The notes under the pieces were generated by a model that was not told where the DNA came from, made no database searches, and saw only the letters and a list, made by a program, of their open reading frames with translations. A DNA stretch of 11,276 bases, from assembly GCA_002403105.1 (NCBI GenBank), contig DHHD01000042.1, forward strand, positions 1 through 11,276, in the 5' to 3' direction. Shown one piece after another: positions 6,021 to 11,276 of this stretch. Position 1 is the first letter of the stretch. Each line of letters opens with the position of its first letter. The position numbers and the translations under genes were made by a program. The stretch is from Anaerolineaceae bacterium UBA4781 (GTDB taxonomy: Bacteria; Chloroflexota; Anaerolineae; Anaerolineales; Anaerolineaceae).

Positions 6021-6881
6021 TCAGAGAAGAGCAGGAATATCTTCAGGATATTCTGCTACCTTTACACCAGCTTTTCGAAATAGTTCGATTTTTTGCAGGG
6101 CAGAACCTGCTCTTCCTTCGATGATCGCACCCGCATGCCCCATCCGTTTTCCTTTGGGAGCTGTGATGCCTGCGATATAGGCAATTACCGGTTTGGTCAT
6201 TTCTGTCATGATATAGTCTGCCGCCAGCTCTTCCTCGTTTCCCCCAATTTCCCCTATCAGAACAATTTCCTCTGTATCCGGATCCTGTTCAAACATCGAG
6301 AGCATTTCAATAAAGCTTGTTCCCGTGATGGCATCACCACCAATACCCACACAGGTGGAAACTCCCAATTTCTTTGCTTTCATCGCATACAGAACCTCAT
6401 AGGTGAGCGTTCCCGAACGGGATATCATCCCTGTACTTCCCGGAATGGAGATATTTCCAGGGATAATACCCGCTTTGCATTCACCAGGGGTTAGAACGCC
6501 GGGTGTATTTGGTCCGATCAATATCGATTCCGAGGTTTTTAGCAGAGATTTGATCTTTAACATATCCATCGCCGGAATTCCTTCAGTGATACAAATGATC
6601 AGAGGGATATGCGCATCGATCGCTTCGTAAATGGAATCAAATGCAAATTTAGCCGGCACGAAGATCACGCTGGCATCCGCTTCAGTTGTCTGAACGGCGG
6701 TTTGAACCGTATCAAAAACCGGTATCTTTTCATCCAGAACCCATTCACCACCCTTCCCGGGTGTTACACCAGCTACAATATTGGTTCCATACGTACGCAT
6801 AAGTTCACTATGGAATAATCCTTCTTTTCCGGTGATACCCTGAACCAATAATCTTGTGTTTTTGTCAACAAGGATGCTCAT
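6021..6881 (-). CDS. sucD: Succinyl-CoA synthetase (ADP/GDP-forming) alpha subunit
   Basis: Alpha subunit of the citric-acid-cycle enzyme that interconverts succinyl-CoA and succinate with substrate-level phosphorylation. The 286 residues carry the CoA-binding Rossmann domain with GITGKEG at 15-21, SRSGTLTYE near 154, GIGGDAITGTSF at 179-190, GEIGG at 210-214 and the phosphorylated active-site His249 in KRMGHAGAIIEG. The GPNxPG loop at 123-128 has Thr126 where E. coli and many others have Cys. The ATG overlaps the sucC stop as ATGA, so the pair is translationally coupled. The gene ends 16 bases from the ACP stop on the other strand. Confidence 0.97.
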   Translation of the reverse strand: MSILVDKNTRLLVQGITGKEGLFHSELMRTYGTNIVAGVTPGKGGEWVLDEKIPVFDTVQTAVQTTEADASVIFVPAKFAFDSIYEAIDAHIPLIICITEGIPAMDMLKIKSLLKTSESILIGPNTPGVLTPGECKAGIIPGNISIPGSTGMISRSGTLTYEVLYAMKAKKLGVSTCVGIGGDAITGTSFIEMLSMFEQDPDTEEIVLIGEIGGNEEELAADYIMTEMTKPVIAYIAGITAPKGKRMGHAGAIIEGRAGSALQKIELFRKAGVKVAEYPEDIPALL

Positions 6882-8023
6882 TTCTTCTTTACTCCTGAAA
6901 GAGATATTGCTTTTTCTGCAGCTTCTACGAGTGAATGAGCAATAGGTAGTTTTTGTTTTTCCAGGATTTTGGTTCCCTCTTCGGCATTGGTTCCAACCAA
7001 ACGAATGACAAGAGGAACTTTCAATTTTTTCTGTTCTGCGATTGCAGCCGTGATTCCATGTGCAATTTCATCACAGCGCGTAATTCCACCAAAGATGTTG
7101 ATGAGCACAGCTTTCACCTGGGGATCGGAAAATAAAATCCGTAATGCCGAAGACACCTTTTCAGCACCCGCTCCTCCTCCAATATCCAGGAAATTCGCCG
7201 GTTCGCCGCCTTTTAGTTTCAATATGTCCATGGTAGCCATCGCCAGCCCTGCACCATTAACAAGACAGCCAATGTTTCCTGTCATGTGAACATAGGTGAT
7301 CCCATATTTTTGAGCTTCAACTTCACTTGGATTTTCCATGTCCAGATCACGAAGATCAGCCAGTTCAGGATGGCGGAATAACGCATTGTCGTCGATCGTC
7401 ATTTTCCCATCCAGGGCCATGAGCCCATTTTGCTCTGAGATCACCAGAGGATTTATCTCTACCAGAGATGCATCATCATTTTGATAGATCTGCCAGAGTG
7501 CATTCGCAATTTGAGCAAATTTTTTCCAATGCTTGCGAGGTAAATCGATCGAGACTGCTAACCCACGAATTTGAAAATCGCATAAACCAACCATGGGATC
7601 AATGGGAATCCGTGCGATCTTTTCAGGGGCTTCTTCTGCTGCATCTTCGATATCAATTCCGCCATACTCAGATGCAATAATGACCGGCGTTGCATTCATC
7701 CGATCAGTTCCAATGCTTAAATATAGTTCTTTTTTAATATCGACAGCTTCTTCAACCAGCACTTTATGAATGGGAAATCCATTGATCTCCATTCCCATCA
7801 TTTCGGTCGCTATATCTTCTGCTTCATCCGGATCATCAGCTAATCTGATCCCACCGGCTTTCCCGCGCCCCCCTACCAAAACTTGAGCTTTAACGACAAC
7901 TTTATCACCCAGATCTTCTGCGATCTGTCTGACAAAACTTGCATTAAGAGCTACCTGTCCGCGGGGAATTGGAATTTCATACTTCTGAAAAATCTGTTTC
8001 GCTTGATATTCTTGTATTTTCAT
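6878..8023 (-). CDS. sucC: Succinyl-CoA synthetase (ADP/GDP-forming) beta subunit
   Basis: Beta subunit that binds the nucleotide and forms the succinate/phosphate site. It has the N-terminal ATP-grasp domain (VVKAQVLVGGRGKAGG at about 43-58, LVEINPLV near 190, ALDGKM shortly after). The C-terminal ligase domain has the LDIGGGA and NIFGGITRCDEIA signatures, the latter holding the phosphate loop. The open frame extends three codons upstream to a TTG at 8032. The ATG at 8023 is preferred because it gives the classic MKIxEYQAK start, 381 residues (E. coli has 388) and a GGA seven bases upstream. It is the first gene of the sucCD operon. The sequence does not settle ATP versus GTP use. Confidence 0.97.
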   Translation of the reverse strand: MKIQEYQAKQIFQKYEIPIPRGQVALNASFVRQIAEDLGDKVVVKAQVLVGGRGKAGGIRLADDPDEAEDIATEMMGMEINGFPIHKVLVEEAVDIKKELYLSIGTDRMNATPVIIASEYGGIDIEDAAEEAPEKIARIPIDPMVGLCDFQIRGLAVSIDLPRKHWKKFAQIANALWQIYQNDDASLVEINPLVISEQNGLMALDGKMTIDDNALFRHPELADLRDLDMENPSEVEAQKYGITYVHMTGNIGCLVNGAGLAMATMDILKLKGGEPANFLDIGGGAGAEKVSSALRILFSDPQVKAVLINIFGGITRCDEIAHGITAAIAEQKKLKVPLVIRLVGTNAEEGTKILEKQKLPIAHSLVEAAEKAISLSGVKKK

Positions 8024-8061
8024 TGCATCCAATTATATAAGGTTGTTGCCCACCGCACAGG

Positions 8062-8070
8062 ATTATAACA
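8062..8070 (-). promoter_or_regulatory. Extended -10 promoter of sucCD
   Basis: On the minus strand TGTTATAAT is a perfect TGnTATAAT extended -10, placing transcription start near 8055 and a leader of about 30 bases before the sucC ATG. The region 17 bases further upstream is the T-tract of the neighbouring terminator and gives no good -35, as is usual for extended -10 promoters. Confidence 0.6.
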
Positions 8071-8082
8071 TAGCGGATACAA

Positions 8083-8112
8083 AGAAAAAGCCCGATGAAA
8101 ATCACCGGGCTT
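8083..8112 (-). terminator. Rho-independent terminator of the SPFH operon
   Basis: An 11-base-pair stem (arms 8088-8098 and 8102-8112, one G-U wobble) with a three-base loop is followed on the minus strand by TTTTTC and more T. It lies 18 bases past the stop of the SPFH gene and just upstream of the sucC promoter, insulating the two minus-strand operons. There is no T-run on the plus-strand side, so it works in one direction only. Confidence 0.88.
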
Positions 8113-8130
8113 CATGTAACTAGATACTAT

Positions 8131-9168
8131 TTAACCTTTTAAGAAATCTTCTAGTGCTTCTTTGCTGATGCGATATGCATTCCCAATTTTTCGTGCTTTC
8201 AGGGATTTATCAGCGATAGCTGCCACAACATCTTCCTCAGAAACGCGCAGGATCGTGGCTGCTTCAGCAGGGGTCATCACGGATGGAATGGCAGCAGGTG
8301 TTTCTCCACCATTTCCGTTGGATTTACCGGTATTCTTTAAAGATTCAGAAATGACATTTCCCAATCCCATGCCAGCTCCAATACCAGCAGTTAACCCTGC
8401 ACCACCACTTGGATTTTTCGCTGCATCACGCAGTGCATCTGCAGCCTGCAATTGGGTATAAGTAGTCATATCCAGCATACCCATGGCGCGCAATTCTTCA
8501 GCAGATTTGTCGGAAGGTTTAAGGCTTGAAATATAGAAGGATTTCAGCGTAAGCCCGATCGCATTGAAATCATCCTGTACTTTCGCGCGAACACCCGCGC
8601 TTAATTCATCCGTCAAACCAATGAGATCCAGTACTGATTTCTTTCCGGTCGTTTCACCGAGCAGATCTTGAAGTTTTGAAAGCAGCATGGATTTCAAACG
8701 ATTTTCGATCGCATCTGTTCGGTAGATGCCCTGTGCGCCAACGATTTGGGTTATGAATTGCTGTGCATCTTTTACCTGAAAACTGTACGAACCGAATCCT
8801 TGAATCAGGGCAACACCAAGGCCCACACCCGCATTGCGCACAATGATGGGTTGTGGTGTTCCCCATTTTTCATCGGCAAATTCCTTCTTTGATACATAAT
8901 AGACTTCCGCTGTGAAAGGGGTGCGGTTATTAAATGCTTTTCCAATGAAATCAATGAGCAATGGAATGTTGGCGGTTGTAATGGTATGTCTTCCGGGTCC
9001 CAGCACATCCAGAGCTCTTCCATCTCTAAAGAACACCACTTCTTGTGATTCTCTTACAATTACCTGCGATCCAATTCGCAGATCAGCAATTCCCTGTTCC
9101 GGAAATCGATGAACGATCTCATCCTTCATCTCATTTGCATATTCAACTACATCAAAGATTCTAGCCAT
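8131..9168 (-). CDS. SPFH/band-7 protein (YdjI type) fused to an excisionase-like helix-turn-helix
   Basis: A 345-residue protein in two parts. Residues about 30-215 match the bacterial YdjI-type SPFH (virion-core-like) family: RIGSQVIVRESQEVVFF at 31-47, LGPGRHTITTANIPLL at 56-71, FTAEVYYVSKK at 85-95, and KWGTPQPIIVR. In B. subtilis, YdjI belongs to a membrane-stress/PspA-recruitment module. After a Gly-rich hydrophobic linker (254-272) and a polar stretch, residues 298-344 form a MerR/Xis-type HTH_17 domain (MTPAEAATILRVS, then ARKIGNAYRISKEALEDFL). YdjI-type proteins often end in zinc ribbons; here that place is taken by a DNA-binding-type domain. There is no signal peptide or clear membrane helix. 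A GGAGA ribosome site precedes the ATG. It is second in an operon 40 bases after the upstream gene. Domain calls are confident; the cellular role is unknown. Confidence 0.88.
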   Translation of the reverse strand: MARIFDVVEYANEMKDEIVHRFPEQGIADLRIGSQVIVRESQEVVFFRDGRALDVLGPGRHTITTANIPLLIDFIGKAFNNRTPFTAEVYYVSKKEFADEKWGTPQPIIVRNAGVGLGVALIQGFGSYSFQVKDAQQFITQIVGAQGIYRTDAIENRLKSMLLSKLQDLLGETTGKKSVLDLIGLTDELSAGVRAKVQDDFNAIGLTLKSFYISSLKPSDKSAEELRAMGMLDMTTYTQLQAADALRDAAKNPSGGAGLTAGIGAGMGLGNVISESLKNTGKSNGNGGETPAAIPSVMTPAEAATILRVSEEDVVAAIADKSLKARKIGNAYRISKEALEDFLKG

Positions 9169-9208
9169 TTTATTTCTCCATATAAATTTGTATAGATTAA
9201 TTCACATT

Positions 9209-9757
9209 TTATTTTGACGAACCATCGTCAACGATTTCATTTGAAACCAAGAGGATTACTTCCTTGCGTTTTTCGAATGTATCGATACAATTCTGCGAAA
9301 GGGTCACCAGGTTCCGGATGGATGCCGGTAGTCCATCGGTTCCCACCGATGAACGGATGTTTTCAATTGCACTGGTGATCTCACTTTCCAGATCAAGGAA
9401 ATGCAGATCGTACTCATAGATCGCTGCCAGCTCTTCCTGTTTTACTTTAATCGCATCAAAGAATCCCGCATATCCATATGCAGCATTCTTAATTCGATCA
9501 ATGAATTGGCGCAGCTTGATGGCAGATGCTTCGAGATTATCGATCACTTCGATTTCACCATCCGCTATAAACGAACGCTGCAGCTCCGAAATCTGCTGCC
9601 AAATACTTTCAAAATGCGCGGCAATTGTTTCTCGGAGAATTTTATCGGCAGATCTCCGGTCACTGCGTTCGACATAACCGCTGAAACCTGGAATTTTCGC
9701 TACGAGTTTTTTTAGAAAATCATGCTCATCAGTAACGCGCTGGTAAAAATCAGTCAT
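9209..9757 (-). CDS. Conserved-looking helical protein of unknown function, SPFH partner
   Basis: I do not recognise a named family. The 182-residue protein is predicted mostly helical, charged and soluble, with heptad-like stretches at about 38-65, 72-115 and 122-165, and no signal peptide or membrane segment. A compact motif at 22-42 (IPGFSGY, then RSDRRSADKILRE) looks like a family signature. Tyr, Phe and Gly cluster at 94-100 (YGYAGFF). The start is the ATG at 9757, five bases after a perfect GGAGG; a GTG four codons upstream is part of that site. The only neighbour in the unit is the SPFH-HTH gene 40 bases downstream. By analogy with SPFH modules it may be a coiled-coil partner on the same membrane or DNA scaffold; that is inference only. 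Confidence 0.82.
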   Translation of the reverse strand: MTDFYQRVTDEHDFLKKLVAKIPGFSGYVERSDRRSADKILRETIAAHFESIWQQISELQRSFIADGEIEVIDNLEASAIKLRQFIDRIKNAAYGYAGFFDAIKVKQEELAAIYEYDLHFLDLESEITSAIENIRSSVGTDGLPASIRNLVTLSQNCIDTFEKRKEVILLVSNEIVDDGSSK

Positions 9758-9762
9758 TTTTT

Positions 9763-9767
9763 CCTCC
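9763..9767 (-). promoter_or_regulatory. Ribosome binding site deciding the start of the helical protein
   Basis: GGAGG on the minus strand, five bases before the ATG at 9757. The in-frame GTG at 9769 overlaps this site, so the shorter reading is favoured. Confidence 0.75.
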
Positions 9768-9849
9768 ACAAGCTTGGTGATTCAATTCCCATTTTTATCT
9801 TTTCTTTATTATATATTTCTTTTTATAATACGCATGCTATATGAAAAAG

Positions 9850-9878
9850 TTGCGATATAAAAAAAATAACGGTATACT
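9850..9878 (+). promoter_or_regulatory. Sigma-70-type promoter of the microprotein-comF-hpf unit
   Basis: TTGCGA at 9850-9855 and TATACT at 9873-9878 are separated by exactly 17 mostly A/T bases. Predicted start near 9885 leaves a leader of only about a dozen bases containing the AAGGGAA ribosome site of the small gene at 9897. This is the best promoter match in the window. Confidence 0.65.
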
Positions 9879-9896
9879 GAAAAAAGGGAATGCAAA

Positions 9897-10052
9897 ATGA
9901 AAACATCATCAGATTTTGAAACAAAGGGGATCATCGAATATATCCTCATTATCATTCTGATTTTTCTGATCATTCGTGTTCTATATAATCTGCTGGGACC
10001 TGCAGTGAAAGCATTTATCGAAAATTTATTAGAATCGGTGGCAACTCAATAA
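9897..10052 (+). CDS. 51-residue single-span membrane protein resembling Flp-family pilins
   Basis: A short polar N-terminus (MKTSSDFETK) leads into GIIEYILIIILIFLIIRVL, a strongly hydrophobic span at 11-29, then YNLLGPAVKAFIENLLESVATQ. The layout matches the Flp/TadA pilin-like small proteins of Chloroflexota as I remember them (GxGLVEYALILVLV..., LLGPA, amphipathic tail), including Glu14-Tyr15 at the pilin EY place. If Glu14 is position 5 of the mature pilin, the residue before the cut would be Thr9, not the usual Gly, so processing by a prepilin peptidase is doubtful. It has a good promoter and an AAGGG ribosome site eight bases before the ATG, which supports a real gene. No tad assembly genes are nearby; comF follows after 45 bases. 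The alternative is an unrelated single-pass microprotein. Confidence 0.72.
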   Translation: MKTSSDFETKGIIEYILIIILIFLIIRVLYNLLGPAVKAFIENLLESVATQ

Positions 10053-10097
10053 AATTTCTATGAAATGTTGTATTATTAGATTATAAAATCTGGATCG

Positions 10098-10883
10098 ATG
10101 AAAGAAAGCGAGATGCAGATAGCCCTTCATAAAAACACAAATTGGCTAAAAGCATATTCTCTTGCGTGGAAATTTATTGATCTTGTTTATCCCCCTGAAT
10201 GCATTGGTTGTGGAAAAATCGGATTTCGCTGCTGCCCTGATTGCTGGGACACACGTGGTTTGTATGGCCAGGATATTTGCAGAACCTGCGGCAAACCGTT
10301 ATATTCAAGTCTCACTTGTGTAAATTGTATTTCTGAATCCTCCCCTCTTGAAAAAATCCGTTCTGTTGGTGAATATGATGGGATGTTGCGTAATTATATT
10401 CTTGCATTGAAATATCACAGAAATATTGGTCTTGCGGAACTCATCTTGCCTGATCTATGCAGAACACTCATAAATTCTCATTTTAATTTTGAAATGCTCA
10501 TTCCGGTCCCTTTGAATAAAACCCGTCAACGCGAGAGAGGGTATAACCAGGTTGCGATATGGGGTAAACTGTTGGAAAAAATGATCGGAATTCCGATGGA
10601 TTCTTCTGTCATTCTCCGGGTACGAAATACGATATCTCAGGTGACATTGCCAGCAGAAAAACGTTCAGAAAATGTGCGCGGTGCATTTTCTGTAAAATCA
10701 GATATCGTTAATGGGAAGAATATCTTACTTTTAGATGATGTGATCACAACCGGTGCAACATTGATCGAATGCGCGACTGTTTTAAAGAATGCCGGTGCAA
10801 AACAAATTTCAGCACTAACAATTGCACGATCATCAATAAAAAAGGTGATAACTGAAGGAGGTATCCATGTCACAAAAAATTGA
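10098..10883 (+). CDS. comF: ComF-family phosphoribosyltransferase-like protein
   Basis: Family members with a PRPP-binding fold are linked to DNA uptake and processing during natural transformation. The 261 residues begin with a zinc-ribbon region of eight cysteines in four pairs (35/38, 46/49, 61/64, 74/77). A type I phosphoribosyltransferase domain follows, with IPVPLN at 135-140, RQRGYNQ-like RERGYNQ at 145-151, SENVRGAF at 190-197 and the PRPP loop ILLLDDVITTGATL at 209-222. The ATG at 10098 is taken as start; one at 10113 is equally plausible and both have weak ribosome sites. The last 17 bases overlap hpf. No other competence gene is visible. Family firm; role in transformation here is inferred. 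Confidence 0.92.
   Translation: MKESEMQIALHKNTNWLKAYSLAWKFIDLVYPPECIGCGKIGFRCCPDCWDTRGLYGQDICRTCGKPLYSSLTCVNCISESSPLEKIRSVGEYDGMLRNYILALKYHRNIGLAELILPDLCRTLINSHFNFEMLIPVPLNKTRQRERGYNQVAIWGKLLEKMIGIPMDSSVILRVRNTISQVTLPAEKRSENVRGAFSVKSDIVNGKNILLLDDVITTGATLIECATVLKNAGAKQISALTIARSSIKKVITEGGIHVTKN
10855..10861 (+). promoter_or_regulatory. Ribosome binding site of hpf inside comF
   Basis: AAGGAGG, a near-perfect anti-16S match, sits five bases before the ATG at 10867 and within the last codons of comF. It makes the overlapping start credible and should give hpf much stronger initiation than comF. Confidence 0.8.
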
Positions 10884-11276
10884 ACTATTTGTGAAAAATC
10901 TGACATTGACGGAAGATCTACAGAAATATGTAAATAAGAAAGCAACGAAACTAGAGAAATACCTCAAATCGATCGATGAAATTCGTGTTGATCTTTCTTA
11001 CACGAAGTCAGCTCGCGAAATGAACAATCGTTTTATTGCACAGATCACATTGCGGGGTAAAGGTTTCATCTTACGTGCAGAAGAGCGCGCCGATGAGATC
11101 ACAACGGCAGTTGATAAGGTGATGGAGAAAATTGAACGACAGATCGAAAGATACAAAGGGAAAAGATATCTGAATCGTCCTGAAACTCTGCGTGATACCG
11201 CTCTTGAGGTGGAGGAAGCTGCAGAATCTTTAGAAGAAGAACGCCCCATAATCGCTCGCCGCAAGACCTTTACACT
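10867..11276 (+). CDS. hpf: Ribosome hibernation promoting factor, long form (cut by right edge)
   Basis: Binds the 30S subunit and, in the long form, promotes 100S ribosome dimers in stationary phase. The 136 visible residues begin with an S30AE/RaiA domain: LFVKNLTLTEDLQKYV at 7-22, KKATKLEKYL at 24-33, EIRVDLSYTKS at 38-48, FILRAEERADEITTAVDKVMEKIERQIERYKGK at 67-99 in two helical stretches (basic, ribosome-facing). An acidic linker (about 109-125) and the start of the C-terminal dimerisation domain, PIIARRKTFT, follow. That second domain marks it as long HPF rather than the short HPF or YfiA. It overlaps comF by 17 bases. The frame is open to the window end; roughly 40-50 residues are missing by comparison with the family. 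Confidence 0.93.
   Translation, partial: MSQKIELFVKNLTLTEDLQKYVNKKATKLEKYLKSIDEIRVDLSYTKSAREMNNRFIAQITLRGKGFILRAEERADEITTAVDKVMEKIERQIERYKGKRYLNRPETLRDTALEVEEAAESLEEERPIIARRKTFT

Noticed and set aside
6030..6057. Imperfect hairpin (AGCAG, bulged G, AATATC / GATATT CTGCT) at the 3' end of sucD, near the ACP stop
   Set aside because: It lies inside the sucD coding end. On the plus strand no T-run follows, and on the minus strand the TTTTT is about a dozen bases away, so it does not qualify as an intrinsic terminator.
8024..8032. TTG start adding three residues to SucC
   Set aside because: The ATG at 8023 gives the family-typical N-terminus and better spacing to the GGA element.
8298..8500. 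Xis-type HTH near the SPFH gene as evidence of a phage or integrative element
   Set aside because: The HTH is fused in frame to the SPFH protein, and there is no integrase, attachment repeat or other phage gene nearby.
1..11276. CRISPR array, mobile element, tRNA/rRNA or defence island
   Set aside because: Reading through both strands I found no spaced direct repeats, transposase, integrase, RNA gene or defence domain; the gaps are too short and are explained by promoters.

Overview
The window is a compact, gene-dense bacterial chromosome segment of moderate-to-low GC, with about 15 genes and no gene-free stretch longer than about 140 bases. I see no rRNA, tRNA, insertion sequence, phage gene or CRISPR array. 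Three features suggest a member of the Chloroflexota, probably class Anaerolineae: a 51-residue Flp-pilin-like protein with a GIIEY...LLGPA layout, an SPFH protein carrying an excisionase-type helix-turn-helix, and a GGPP-synthase-like prenyltransferase with a DDWLGIWG second motif. This assignment is an inference from protein character, not a database match.

Layout. (1) Positions 1-1295, minus strand: copper efflux, copper chaperone CopZ followed by a P1B-type Cu+ ATPase cut by the left edge. (2) Positions 1419-2982, plus strand: a tight pterin/folate operon of a pteridine-reductase-like SDR, FolB and a divergent FolK. (3) Positions 2979-5687, minus strand: type 2 isopentenyl-diphosphate isomerase, a short-chain prenyl diphosphate synthase and FolE (GTP cyclohydrolase I). 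FolE meets FolK tail to tail, and the two stop codons share one CTAG. (4) Positions 5771-6004, plus strand: a lone acyl carrier protein with an unusual helix II. (5) Positions 6021-8023, minus strand: succinyl-CoA synthetase, sucC-sucD with an ATGA overlap, behind an extended -10 promoter. (6) Positions 8081-9757, minus strand: a helical protein of unknown function followed by the SPFH-HTH fusion, closed by a clear intrinsic terminator. (7) Positions 9850-11276, plus strand: a good sigma-70 promoter, the Flp-like microprotein, ComF and the ribosome hibernation factor HPF, cut by the right edge.

How the genes work together. FolE makes the dihydroneopterin triphosphate that FolB and FolK process toward dihydropteroate. 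The SDR carries the Asp-Tyr-Lys pattern of PTR1/FolM and could reduce dihydrofolate or dihydromonapterin. IDI-2 and the prenyl synthase supply allylic prenyl diphosphates for quinones or carrier lipids. SucCD interconverts succinyl-CoA and succinate.

Most of this is ordinary core metabolism. The items most worth a second look are the SPFH-HTH fusion with its unknown partner, the FolK lacking its His/Arg loop beside a PTR1-like reductase, the ACP with a non-acidic helix II, the Flp-derived microprotein ahead of comF, the copper ATPase whose second metal-binding domain has lost its cysteines, and a local excess of GATC sites.
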